This document shows positions 22,052 to 30,236 of a stretch of DNA of 64,000 nt, piece after piece. The stretch's first letter is position 1; each line of letters starts with the position of its first letter. The stretch lies in assembly GCA_903828145.1 (NCBI GenBank), contig CAIKKY010000029.1, forward strand, positions 122,267 to 186,266, written 5' to 3'. Under the pieces are notes generated by a model. That model saw only the letters and a list, made by a program, of their open reading frames with translations, ran no database searches and was not told the origin of the DNA. This stretch comes from an uncultured Hyphomicrobiales bacterium. GTDB lineage: Bacteria; Pseudomonadota; Alphaproteobacteria; Rhizobiales; Devosiaceae. The translations under genes and the position numbers were made by a program.

Positions 22052-22560
22052 GGCCGATCAGCCTGATTGCCGCGATGGGCGAAAACCGGGTAATCGGGGC
22101 TGCAGGTCAGATTCCCTGGCGCCTGCCCACCGATTTCGCGTTTTTCAAGCGCATGACCCTCGGCAAACCGGTGATCATGGGGCGCAAGACCTATGAATCC
22201 ATCGGACGTCCCCTGCCGGGTCGCACGACGCTCGTTGTCAGCCGTCAGCCGGGCTATCAGCCCGACGGGGTGCTGGTGGTGAATGATTTCGATGCGGCGC
22301 TGCTCCATGCCGATGCGATTGCACAAGCCGATGGCGTGCCGGACATCATGGTGGCGGGCGGGGCCGAGATCTATCGGCTGGCGCTGCCGAGAGCCGAGAC
22401 GCTCTACATTACCCATGTGGCGCTGGCGCCTGAAGGCGATGCGCATTTCCCGCTCATTGACCCTGAAATCTGGGACAATTCAGCCCTTCCGGACATTGTT
22501 CCGGGCGAAAAAGACAGCGCAGGCTTCATTGTGCGCGTCTATCGACGCCGCCGCCGTTGA
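22048..22560 (+). CDS. folA: Dihydrofolate reductase
   Basis: The enzyme reduces dihydrofolate with NADPH, regenerating the cofactor used by ThyA two genes upstream. Diagnostic segments are SLIAAMGENRVIGAAGQIPW, LPTDFAFFKRMTLGKPVIMG with the active-site Asp, and GRKTYESIGRPLPGRTTLVV. GGAEIYRLALP near the C-terminus binds NADPH. Length is 170 residues. The start ATG overlaps the upstream stop, and the hflK gene follows after about 60 bases. Confidence 0.96.
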   Translation: MRPISLIAAMGENRVIGAAGQIPWRLPTDFAFFKRMTLGKPVIMGRKTYESIGRPLPGRTTLVVSRQPGYQPDGVLVVNDFDAALLHADAIAQADGVPDIMVAGGAEIYRLALPRAETLYITHVALAPEGDAHFPLIDPEIWDNSALPDIVPGEKDSAGFIVRVYRRRRR

Positions 22561-22619
22561 TTGGGCGGGAGGCGCTCCCTATATAGGCGTGAATTGATTG
22601 GGGAAATGAAAGGTTTTCA

Positions 22620-23735
22620 ATGCCCTGGGACAATACGACGGGTGGAGGCGGCGGCCGGAATGGTGGGCCGTGGGGGCAGAGTCCAGGGGGCGGCGGCAGT
22701 GGTGGTCCACCACGCCGGGGTCCGGGACCCAACCTTGAGGATATTCTCAATCGCGGCCGTGACCGCCTTTCGGGCCAGATGCCCGGCGGGCGCTGGGCCG
22801 TGGTTGGCGCTGGCGTAGTGCTGGTCATCCTGTGGGGTTTCAATGCGTTTTACACCATTGATCCGCAGGAAGTGGGCGTGGAGCTGCAATTCGGGCGTCC
22901 GAAGCCGGAATTGAGTGACCCGGGCCTGCATTTCCATTTGTGGCCTGTCGAGACGGTCGAACGCGTCAACGTGACGGAAAACCAGACCGGTATCGGTTCG
23001 GCCAATACCGCGCGCGGGGCGGGCAGCGACGAGGGCCTCATGCTCTCGGGCGATCAGAATATCGTCGATGTGCGCTTCTCGGTGCTGTGGGCTGTGTCAG
23101 ACCCGGTTGAATATCTGTTCAACGTGCGTGAGCCCGAGGACATGGTGCGGGCCGCAGGCGAAAGCGCCATGCGGCAGGTCGTCGGCAGTCGGCCGGCGCA
23201 GGATATTTTCCGCAATGATCGCGCGGGGATTGCCGAAGAGGTGCGTGGCATCATTCAGGCCATTCTCGACAGCTACAAGCTGGGCGTGAGGGTATCGCAG
23301 GTTGCCATTGAAAACGTGGCGCCTCCGGCGGAAGTTGCCGATGCGTTCGACGAAGTGCAGCGTGCCGAGCAGGATGAGGACCGCTTCCAGGAAGAAGCGC
23401 GCCAATATGCCAATACGCTGTTGGGCGATGCGCGTGGTCAGGCCGCGAAGCTGCGTGAAGACGCAGCGGCTTACCGGACCCGTGTGGTCGAAGAGGCCAA
23501 GGGCGAGGCGGCGCGGTTCATTTCGGTCTATACCGAATATGCCAAAGCGCCGGAAATCACCCGCGAACGCCTCTATCTTGAAACCATGGAGCAGGTGCTG
23601 GGCGATGCCAATAAGGTATTGCTCGACGACAAGGCGGGCGGCAACGTCTTGCCCTATCTCCCCCTGCCGGGGGTTACACCCGGCGTCCAGACGGTCAAGC
23701 CGCTGGTCAATGGTCAGAGCACGGGGAGCAACTGA
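22620..23735 (+). CDS. hflK: FtsH protease modulator HflK
   Basis: HflK and HflC form the membrane SPFH/band 7 cage around FtsH and limit its proteolysis. The N-terminal 50 residues are Gly/Pro-rich, as usual in HflK. A membrane helix follows (AVVGAGVVLVILWGFNAFYT, about residues 60-79) and then a band 7 domain (VELQFGRPKPELSDPGLHFH). A charged coiled-coil region (DEDRFQEEARQYANTLLGDA) precedes the C-terminus. The stop and the hflC start share TGATG, so the pair is coupled. A TATATA box lies about 40 bases upstream. Confidence 0.95.
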   Translation: MPWDNTTGGGGGRNGGPWGQSPGGGGSGGPPRRGPGPNLEDILNRGRDRLSGQMPGGRWAVVGAGVVLVILWGFNAFYTIDPQEVGVELQFGRPKPELSDPGLHFHLWPVETVERVNVTENQTGIGSANTARGAGSDEGLMLSGDQNIVDVRFSVLWAVSDPVEYLFNVREPEDMVRAAGESAMRQVVGSRPAQDIFRNDRAGIAEEVRGIIQAILDSYKLGVRVSQVAIENVAPPAEVADAFDEVQRAEQDEDRFQEEARQYANTLLGDARGQAAKLREDAAAYRTRVVEEAKGEAARFISVYTEYAKAPEITRERLYLETMEQVLGDANKVLLDDKAGGNVLPYLPLPGVTPGVQTVKPLVNGQSTGSN

Positions 23736-24652
23736 TGAACCGTCTTATCGTATTGCTGATCGCGATATCGGCTGCGCTCTATGTGTTTTTGTCGTCGATC
23801 TACGTCGTCAACCAGCGTGAGCAGGCCATTGTCATGCGCTTTGGCCAGATCACCGATGTGAAGACCGAGCCCGGTCTCTATTTCAAGGTGCCGACCAATG
23901 TCGTCGACAGCGTGCTGATCATCGAAAACCGACTGCTCCGTTATGACATTGCCAACATGACCCTGCAGGTCAAAGGCGGCAAGTTCTACGAGGTGGACGC
24001 GTTCCTGACCTATCGCATTGCCAACCCTCGCCTGTTCCGCGAACGGGCACTTGGCGATCTGCGCGTGGCCGAAGACCGGATTGCAACACGCTTCGATTCC
24101 GCCCTGCGCCAGGTCTATGGTCTGCGTGAATTCAACGCCGCGCTCAGCGTGGAGCGTCAGGCGATGATGGAAGAGACCAAGGCCTTGATCGTCAAGGATA
24201 TGGCGGACCTCGGCATTGATATTGTCGATGTGCGCATCCTGCGGACTGATCTCACCCAGCAGGTGAGCCAGCAGACCTTCGACCGCATGAAGGCCGAACG
24301 GTTGGCCGAAGCGGCGCTATTGCGGGCTCGCGGCCAGGAAGCGGCGCAGACAGCGCGCGCGGTGGCCGAACGTCAGGCTGTGGAAGTGGTGGCAGCGGCA
24401 CGGGGTGCCAGCGAAACCATCCGCGGGCAGGGCGATGCTGACCGAAGCACGATCTATGCCGACGCGTATAAGATCGACCCGGAGTTCTTCCAGTTCTATC
24501 GCTCCATGCAATCCTATCGGGCGTCGATGGGGGCCGGTAACACCACCATGGTGCTGTCGCCGGGCACGGAGTTCTTCCAGTACTTCGGCAGCCCGGATGC
24601 CCGTCCGGTGGGTCAGCCGGGGCAGATGCCGGCCGCGCCGCCGGCGCAGTAA
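23735..24652 (+). CDS. hflC: FtsH protease modulator HflC
   Basis: This is the partner of HflK. An N-terminal membrane anchor (LIVLLIAISAALYVFLSSIY) leads directly into the band 7 domain (YVVNQREQAIVMRFGQITD). The C-terminal half is helical with the MKAERLAEAALLRARGQEAA repeat region typical of the SPFH coiled coil. Length is 305 residues. The start overlaps the hflK stop. A terminator follows, so degP downstream probably has its own promoter or reads through. Confidence 0.95.
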   Translation: MNRLIVLLIAISAALYVFLSSIYVVNQREQAIVMRFGQITDVKTEPGLYFKVPTNVVDSVLIIENRLLRYDIANMTLQVKGGKFYEVDAFLTYRIANPRLFRERALGDLRVAEDRIATRFDSALRQVYGLREFNAALSVERQAMMEETKALIVKDMADLGIDIVDVRILRTDLTQQVSQQTFDRMKAERLAEAALLRARGQEAAQTARAVAERQAVEVVAAARGASETIRGQGDADRSTIYADAYKIDPEFFQFYRSMQSYRASMGAGNTTMVLSPGTEFFQYFGSPDARPVGQPGQMPAAPPAQ

Positions 24653-24672
24653 AGCCGCAATAAACACGATGA

Positions 24673-24706
24673 GAGGGCCGGGGCCATGCTCCGGCCCTCG
24701 GCTTTT
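24673..24706 (+). terminator. Terminator after hflC
   Basis: A nine-pair stem, GAGGGCCGG (24673-24681) and CCGGCCCTC (24691-24699), is followed by GGCTTTT. Confidence 0.7.
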
Positions 24707-24785
24707 GTGAAAAGCCGTAGTCTCGGCTGGTGACGAGGCCCGGCGAGGGCTTGCGCGCAACCGGGCTTGGCCCCAGTGTCAGGCC

Positions 24786-26228
24786 ATGATGATCGCGCGA
24801 TTTCTCGTTCTGCTGCTGCTTTTCGCCTTCGGACCGGGGGCGATGGCCCGTGCTGAAACAGGGCCGGGGTCGGTGGCCGCGCTGGCGCGGCACACGGTGC
24901 CCGCAGTGGTGAATATCTCGATTTCGCGCTCGGTCGGGCTCGATCAGGGCGAGCCCTATCCCACCGCGCCCGATGGCAGTCCGCTCAAGGATTTCCTTGA
25001 GGAGAACAATCCCAATGCCGGGCTCGGTGAGGACGAGATGATGCTCGCCCGCAGCCTGGGGTCAGGCTTCATCATTTCGCCCGATGGGGTGATCGTCACC
25101 AATAATCACGTGATTGCCGGGGCGAACGATATCGAGGTGTTTCTCGATGATGGCACGCGGCTCAAGGCGCGGCTCGTCGGGGCCGATGAAAAGACCGATC
25201 TCGCGGTACTGAAGGTCGATGCCGGTCGCGCGCTGGCTTTCGTCGAGTTCGGCGATAGCGACGGGGCCGAGGTCGGCGATTGGGTGATGGCGGTGGGCAA
25301 TCCCTTCGGGCTCGGCGGATCGGTGACGCTTGGCATCGTCTCGGCGCGGAACCGCGATATTCAATCGGGCCCTTACGAACAGTTCATCCAGACCGACGCG
25401 GCGATCAATCAGGGCAACTCGGGCGGGCCGCTGTTTGATATGGCGGGCAAAGTGGTGGGCATCAACACGGCTATTCTGGCTCAGGGCGGCACGGCCCTCG
25501 GCATTGGCTTTGCCGTGCCGGTCAACCTCGCCAAACCAGTCATTGCGCAATTGCGGCAGTTTGGCGAAACCCGGCGCGGCTGGCTCGGGGTAGGCATTCA
25601 GGAGGTCAGCGAGGATATCCGGCTCTCTATGGGGCTGGCCTCCACCAAGGGCGCGCTGGTGCTCGATGTGATGGACAAGGGGCCCTCGGCCGGGCTGATC
25701 GAGCCGGGCGACGTGGTGCTGAGCTTTGATGGCCGCAGCATTGAAACACTGCGCGATCTGCCGCGCTTTGCGGCAGAGGCCGAGATCGGCAAATCGGTTT
25801 CAATCGGGCTGGTGCGGCAGGGCAGGGCCCTGACGGTTGCCGTGACGCCCGGTCGGCTTGAAGACGGCGCGCCGCAGATGGCCGCGGGCCTTGCGCCCGC
25901 CGTGCCCCAGCCGCTCGCCGATGAAACGATCAGGGATATTGCCGGCTTCGAGGTGGTGGCGATTGACGAGAAGGCGCGGGCGCAGTTTGGGCTCACTCCC
26001 GAAATCACCGGCCTGCTCGTCAGCGCGGTCACTCCTGGCAGCGATGCTGACGACAAGGGCTTTGTGGCGGGGCTCGTGATCCTCGAAATGAACCAGGAGG
26101 CCTATACCAGTGTCGAGGCGTTGACCGGGGCGCTGCAGGCGGCAAAGGAAGACGGCCGCCCGGCGGTGCTGTTTCGCGTCAGCGATGCGGCCGGGGAGCC
26201 GCGCTTCATTGCCGTGCGGCTGCGCTGA
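24786..26228 (+). CDS. degP: Do-family periplasmic serine protease (DegP/DegQ/HtrA)
   Basis: This is a periplasmic quality-control protease. The signal peptide covers about residues 1-23 (cleavage after ARA). The catalytic triad is His108 in TNNHVI, Asp138 in KTDLAVLK and Ser212 in GNSGGP. Two PDZ domains follow; the first contains GWLGVGIQEV and the second GLLVSAVTPGSDADDKGF. Length is 480 residues. Position after hflKC is a conserved alphaproteobacterial arrangement and links membrane and periplasmic proteolysis. The stop abuts the convergent serB stop with no gap. Confidence 0.94.
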   Translation: MMIARFLVLLLLFAFGPGAMARAETGPGSVAALARHTVPAVVNISISRSVGLDQGEPYPTAPDGSPLKDFLEENNPNAGLGEDEMMLARSLGSGFIISPDGVIVTNNHVIAGANDIEVFLDDGTRLKARLVGADEKTDLAVLKVDAGRALAFVEFGDSDGAEVGDWVMAVGNPFGLGGSVTLGIVSARNRDIQSGPYEQFIQTDAAINQGNSGGPLFDMAGKVVGINTAILAQGGTALGIGFAVPVNLAKPVIAQLRQFGETRRGWLGVGIQEVSEDIRLSMGLASTKGALVLDVMDKGPSAGLIEPGDVVLSFDGRSIETLRDLPRFAAEAEIGKSVSIGLVRQGRALTVAVTPGRLEDGAPQMAAGLAPAVPQPLADETIRDIAGFEVVAIDEKARAQFGLTPEITGLLVSAVTPGSDADDKGFVAGLVILEMNQEAYTSVEALTGALQAAKEDGRPAVLFRVSDAAGEPRFIAVRLR

Positions 26229-27101
26229 TCAGCGCACAATATCCTCGTCGGTGTAGCCTTGCAGATAGAGCAGCGACGTCAGGTCGCCATGGTCGATGCG
26301 CACCCCGGCGGCGGCAGCGACATGGGGTTTGGCATGGATGGCGACACCCATGCCGGCGGCCCGGATCATATCGAGATCATTGGCGCCATCGCCAACGGCG
26401 AGGGTGGCCGCCATCGGCAGGTTGCGCTCTGTGGCCAGCGCCGTGAGCCGATCGAGCTTGGTGGTTTTATCAACAATGGGTGAGGCCACCGTGCCGGTGA
26501 GGACATCCCCATTGAACTCAAGCGCATTGGCCACGGCCTCATCAAAGCCGATGCGGCGCGCGATATAATCGGCAAAAATCGTGAAGCCGCCCGAAACCAG
26601 CGAGGTATAGGCGCCGAACGAGCGCATGGTCTGCACCAGCGCGCGCGAGCCCGGGGCGAGGGTAATCCGTTCGCGCCGGATTTCCTCGATGATGCGTCGT
26701 TCGAGCCCCTTGATGAGCCCGACGCGGGTGCGGAGCGCCTGTTCGAAATTGAGTTCGCCATTCATGGCGCGCTCGGTGATGGCGGCGACTTCGGCTTTGA
26801 TGCCCACGGCATCGGCCAGCTCATCAATGCATTCCTGCTCGATCATGGTCGAATCCATGTCGGCGACGAGAAGCTGCTTTTTGCGATGGGTAGCGCTCAC
26901 CTCTGCCACGTCGAGGGGCAGGGTGCCCACGGCCTCGCGGGCAATGGCGAGCGAGTCCGGTTCTTCCGGGCCGACGATTTCGGCGGCGATGTGCCGATTG
27001 AGCCAGTTGATCTCGCCCCCGGTACTGTGCTGGATCGTGGTCAGCAGCTGGTGGGACAGCACCGGTGCTGCGGGATTGGCGATGAGGACAAGAACCGTCA
27101 T
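26229..27101 (-). CDS. serB: Phosphoserine phosphatase SerB
   Basis: SerB is the last step of serine synthesis. The HAD motif I is LLVADMDSTMIEQECIDELA with the nucleophile Asp. Motif II is SLVSGGFTIFADYIA and motif III to IV is AATLAVGDGANDLDMIRAAG. About 75 N-terminal residues form an ACT-like domain, as in other long SerB proteins. Length is 290 residues. It is divergent from miaA with a 30-base gap and convergent with degP. Confidence 0.96.
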   Translation of the reverse strand: MTVLVLIANPAAPVLSHQLLTTIQHSTGGEINWLNRHIAAEIVGPEEPDSLAIAREAVGTLPLDVAEVSATHRKKQLLVADMDSTMIEQECIDELADAVGIKAEVAAITERAMNGELNFEQALRTRVGLIKGLERRIIEEIRRERITLAPGSRALVQTMRSFGAYTSLVSGGFTIFADYIARRIGFDEAVANALEFNGDVLTGTVASPIVDKTTKLDRLTALATERNLPMAATLAVGDGANDLDMIRAAGMGVAIHAKPHVAAAAGVRIDHGDLTSLLYLQGYTDEDIVR

Positions 27102-27131
27102 GAAAACCCTTAGGGAATCTGGACTTTAGGA

Positions 27132-28022
27132 ATGACAACCAGCGACGCCAGACGCGCCGTGTTGATAGCGGGTCCGACTGCCAGCGGCAAGTCGGCCCGG
27201 GCTTTGGCACGGGCGGAGCAGACCGGCGGGCTGATCGTCAACACCGATGCATTGCAGGTCTATGACGGGCTGGCGCTGATTACGGCGCGGCCCGGTCCCG
27301 AGGATCTGGCGCGCGCGCCGCACCGGCTCTATGGCGTGGTTGATCCGGCGACCCGGTTTTCAACCGGCGACTGGGCGCGGGCTGTGGGGCGACTGATTTC
27401 GGATGAGCCAGACCGCGAGCTGATTTTTGTTGGCGGCACAGGGCTTTACTTCGACGTCTTGATCAATGGATTCGCCGATGTTCCCGATGTACCCTCTGGC
27501 GTGGTGGCCGAGGCCGAGGCCATGGTTGCGGGGCTGGATCGGGTGGCGCGCGGGCGGCTGATTGCCGACAAAGACCCACTGATCGCGGCGCGGCTCAAGG
27601 CCCCGGACCCGCAGCGCGTCGTGCGGGCGCTGGCGGTGCTGCTGGCGACCGGGCAATCCCTGGCGCAGTTTCAGGACGAGGGGCAGGAGGGGCTCCTCAC
27701 AGGGTGGCAGATCGAGCGCGAAGTGCTCGACCTCGATCGGGCGGTGTTGCGGCAGCGGATCGACACGCGCTTCCGCGCGATGGTTGCGGCGGGCGCGCTT
27801 GATGAGGTGCGGGCCTTTCGGGCGCGCGGGCTTGATCCATCTCTGCCGGTGATGAAGGCCATCGGGCTTTCCGACCTCGGGGACTATCTCGATGGCGCGC
27901 TGACGCTGGAGGCGGCGATTGAGCGGGCGGTGATTGCGAGCCGCCAATATGCCAAGCGGCAGCGCACCTGGTTTCGGGGGCGCATGGGCGATTGGCCGCG
28001 CGTTGATCCCTTGGCCGACTGA
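27132..28022 (+). CDS. miaA: tRNA dimethylallyltransferase MiaA
   Basis: MiaA adds the dimethylallyl group to A37 of tRNAs that read UNN codons. The P-loop is AVLIAGPTASGKSARALA (about residues 9-26). NTDALQVYDGLALITARPGP is the family motif with the catalytic Asp, and FVGGTGLYFDVLINGFADVP follows. The C-terminal tRNA contact region contains RQYAKRQRTWFRGR. Length is 296 residues. The gene is followed on the other strand by a YbaK gene. Confidence 0.96.
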   Translation: MTTSDARRAVLIAGPTASGKSARALARAEQTGGLIVNTDALQVYDGLALITARPGPEDLARAPHRLYGVVDPATRFSTGDWARAVGRLISDEPDRELIFVGGTGLYFDVLINGFADVPDVPSGVVAEAEAMVAGLDRVARGRLIADKDPLIAARLKAPDPQRVVRALAVLLATGQSLAQFQDEGQEGLLTGWQIEREVLDLDRAVLRQRIDTRFRAMVAAGALDEVRAFRARGLDPSLPVMKAIGLSDLGDYLDGALTLEAAIERAVIASRQYAKRQRTWFRGRMGDWPRVDPLAD

Positions 28023-28028
28023 ACGGGG

Positions 28029-28505
28029 TCAGACGACCGAAATTACCGGCGCGCCGGTGGTGCGCTGCAGATCGGCCGGGGCAATTTCAACCACGGCCCG
28101 CGGATCGCCAGCGGCAGCCCAGACCGTGCTGAAGGCCAGAAGCGCCTCGTCCATGAAGATGGTCAGTGGCGCGGGGTGGCCGAAGGGCGAAACGCCACCG
28201 ATGGAAAAGCCGGTGTGCAGTTTGACGAAATCGGCGTCGGAGCGTTCGAGCGCTTCGCCCACAAGGCGCCCGGTGCGCTTTTCATGCACGCGGTTGGCGC
28301 CCGAAACGAGGATCAGGTAGGGCCTGCCGCTGTCCTTGCCTTTAAACAGCAGCGATTTGACGATGCGGCCCACCTCCACGCCGAGCGCGGCCGCCGCCAT
28401 ATCGGCAGTGGTCGCCAGTTCGGTGAGAATGACGACTTCGGCGCTGAGGCCCTTGGCCTTGAGGTCCGTGGCGACGCGGATTTCGGCAGGCTTGAGGCTC
28501 GTCAT
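28029..28505 (-). CDS. YbaK/EbsC family aminoacyl-tRNA deacylase
   Basis: A single editing domain of 158 residues. Key family segments are EVGRIVKSLLFKG (catalytic Lys), LVSGANRVHEKRTGRLVGEA and TGFSIGGVSPFGHPAPLTIF, the Gly-Val-Ser-Pro-x-Gly signature of this fold. Members hydrolyse mischarged Cys-tRNA-Pro or Ala-tRNA-Pro in trans. Which one cannot be told here. The start overlaps the upstream MATE stop by four bases, so they form an operon. Confidence 0.9.
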   Translation of the reverse strand: MTSLKPAEIRVATDLKAKGLSAEVVILTELATTADMAAAALGVEVGRIVKSLLFKGKDSGRPYLILVSGANRVHEKRTGRLVGEALERSDADFVKLHTGFSIGGVSPFGHPAPLTIFMDEALLAFSTVWAAAGDPRAVVEIAPADLQRTTGAPVISVV

Positions 28506-29908
28506 GCGGCAACTCCGGGGGCTGAGGGGCGGGGTTTGGGGTCGAGCAGCCCGAGGCGCTCGCGCAGGGTGAAGCGCGTCAACATCAGAACACAGACAAA
28601 GGCGAGACCCACCGCAAGGCCGAGCCAGACGCCAACACCGCGCAGCCCGAAGACAAAGGCCAGCACATAGCCCGTGGGCAGGCCCACGCCCCAGTAGCCG
28701 CCAATGGCCATCAGCATGGGCGTACGCGTGTCGGAGAGGCCGCGCAGAGCGTGTGCGACCACGACCTGGGCCCCGTCAACGAGCTGGAACAGCCCGGCCA
28801 CGGCCAGATAGCTCGCCGCAAGCGCGACCGGCACGGCATTGGCCGGGTTGCGAATGTCGAGGAAGGGCGAGATCACGAGACCGGGTGCCAGCACAAAGAG
28901 CAGCGCCGTCAGCCCCATGAAGCCTACCCCCAGCGCAATGGCGGAAAAGGCGGCGCGGCCGACACCTTCACGGTCGCCGGCGCCATAGGCGATCCCGACG
29001 CGCACCATGGCGGCGAGCCCGAGCCCCAGCGGCACCATGAAGGCGGTGGAGGCCACCTGCAGGGCGACCGCATGGGCGGCCGTTTCGTTGGTGCCGAGCC
29101 AGCCCATGAGGATGGAGGCGGCAGAGAACAGCCCGACTTCCGCGAGAACTGTGAAGCCGATGGGGAGGCCGACGCGCAGAATCTCGCGTACGACTTTCCA
29201 ATCGGCCTGGAAGAAATGCGCGAGGATGCGGATGCGGCGCAGGCGGCGGTTGGTCAGCGCATAGGCGAGCATCACGGCGACCATGAAGAAATTGACCGTG
29301 GCATTGGCAATGGCCGCACCGGTCAGCCCCAGCCGTGGCAGGCCGAAATTGCCCAAAATCAGCGCATAGGAGAGGAGCGCGTTGAGCGCGAGGGCACCGA
29401 GGGTCGAGAGCAAAATGATACGGGTCGCGCCGAAGGCCGAGAGATAGGAGCGCATGACCGCCATGGCATTGGCGGGGAACAGGATGAGAAAGCCGACGCT
29501 GACGAAATCCTGCGCCAGTTGCGTGAGTTCAGGGTCCTGGCCCAGAGCCTCGTAGATCGGTTTGATCGAGAGTGCGATGGGGGTTGCGAGCGCGGCAATC
29601 GCGATGGAGAGCCACAGGCCCTGCCGCACGATGTGGCGCACGGCCTTGATATCGCGGCGTCCCCGAGCCTGCGAGATGAGGGCCGACGTGGCGCTCACCG
29701 TCGACATGCCCATGAGCACCAGCGGGGTGAACAGCGCCTGGGTAAGAATCCCGCCAGCCAGATATTTGGACCCGAGCCAGCCGAGCATGGCCACCTGGGT
29801 GGCAAACAGCAGATTTTCGACGAGCTGCGACAGGATCAGCGGCCAGGCGAGGGCGAGCGTGGCGCGAAACTCGGCGGGCCAGGTTGTGGCGCGGACCAAA
29901 GCGTTCAT
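28502..29908 (-). CDS. MATE family efflux transporter
   Basis: About twelve membrane segments in two six-helix halves fit a MATE antiporter that exports cationic compounds using a sodium or proton gradient. Typical segments are LALAWPLILSQLVENLLFAT at the N-terminus and GLPIGFTVLAEVGLFSAASI at the start of the second half. Length is 468 residues. It is cotranscribed with the YbaK gene. Its substrate is unknown. Confidence 0.92.
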   Translation of the reverse strand: MNALVRATTWPAEFRATLALAWPLILSQLVENLLFATQVAMLGWLGSKYLAGGILTQALFTPLVLMGMSTVSATSALISQARGRRDIKAVRHIVRQGLWLSIAIAALATPIALSIKPIYEALGQDPELTQLAQDFVSVGFLILFPANAMAVMRSYLSAFGATRIILLSTLGALALNALLSYALILGNFGLPRLGLTGAAIANATVNFFMVAVMLAYALTNRRLRRIRILAHFFQADWKVVREILRVGLPIGFTVLAEVGLFSAASILMGWLGTNETAAHAVALQVASTAFMVPLGLGLAAMVRVGIAYGAGDREGVGRAAFSAIALGVGFMGLTALLFVLAPGLVISPFLDIRNPANAVPVALAASYLAVAGLFQLVDGAQVVVAHALRGLSDTRTPMLMAIGGYWGVGLPTGYVLAFVFGLRGVGVWLGLAVGLAFVCVLMLTRFTLRERLGLLDPKPRPSAPGVAA

Positions 29909-29990
29909 TTTATCTATCCTAATGGGGTACCGGCGATACCGGGTTCGGTGGGCGCTGTCCAGCGGCCGAACAGCCGTTTGGGGCTCACCC

Positions 29991-30020
29991 TTGACACTCC
30001 GGCTCTGCTCGCCCTATCAC
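29991..30020 (+). promoter_or_regulatory. Sigma-70-type promoter of the ilvB leader
   Basis: TTGACA (29991-29996) and TATCAC (30015-30020) are 18 bases apart (17 if CTATCA is used). Transcription would begin near 30027, a few bases before the leader peptide start. Confidence 0.65.
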
Positions 30021-30032
30021 TTTAACCGTTCA

Positions 30033-30095
30033 ATGACGGGGACTGCTTTGTCGACCATTCTTGTAGTACGCTGGCGCATCGGGCACGTGGGGTAA
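30033..30095 (+). CDS. Candidate leader peptide of the ilvB attenuator (20 residues)
   Basis: A 20-codon ORF contains ALSTILVVRW, a cluster of Leu, Ile, Leu, Val and Val codons, and ends just before a set of mutually exclusive hairpins and a terminator. It precedes ilvB, which makes exactly these amino acids. Ribosome stalling at the Ile/Leu/Val codons under starvation would control readthrough. There is little room for a ribosome site, as the start lies close to the predicted transcript start. Function is inferred from layout. Confidence 0.65.
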   Translation: MTGTALSTILVVRWRIGHVG

Positions 30096-30103
30096 AACCC
30101 TGC

Positions 30104-30147
30104 GGGACGCGGTGCGCTTTCAAGGTCCCAAACGGGGCCTTTTTTAT
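30104..30147 (+). terminator. Attenuator of ilvBN (terminator with competing antiterminator)
   Basis: The terminator stem is AAGGTCCC (30122-30129) and GGGGCCTT (30134-30141), eight pairs with one G-T, followed by TTTT. The upstream GGGAC (30104-30108) can pair instead with GTCCC (30125-30129), giving an antiterminator. A further small hairpin overlaps the leader stop. This is the standard geometry of translation-coupled attenuation. Confidence 0.68.
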
Positions 30148-30236
30148 TGCCTGAATGGCCGGGCGGTTTTCCGGTGTGGTTGGGGGCAGGGCCCCGCAAA
30201 TGGGTTCGGGGACAAGACCCCGAAGAGGAGACGGTG

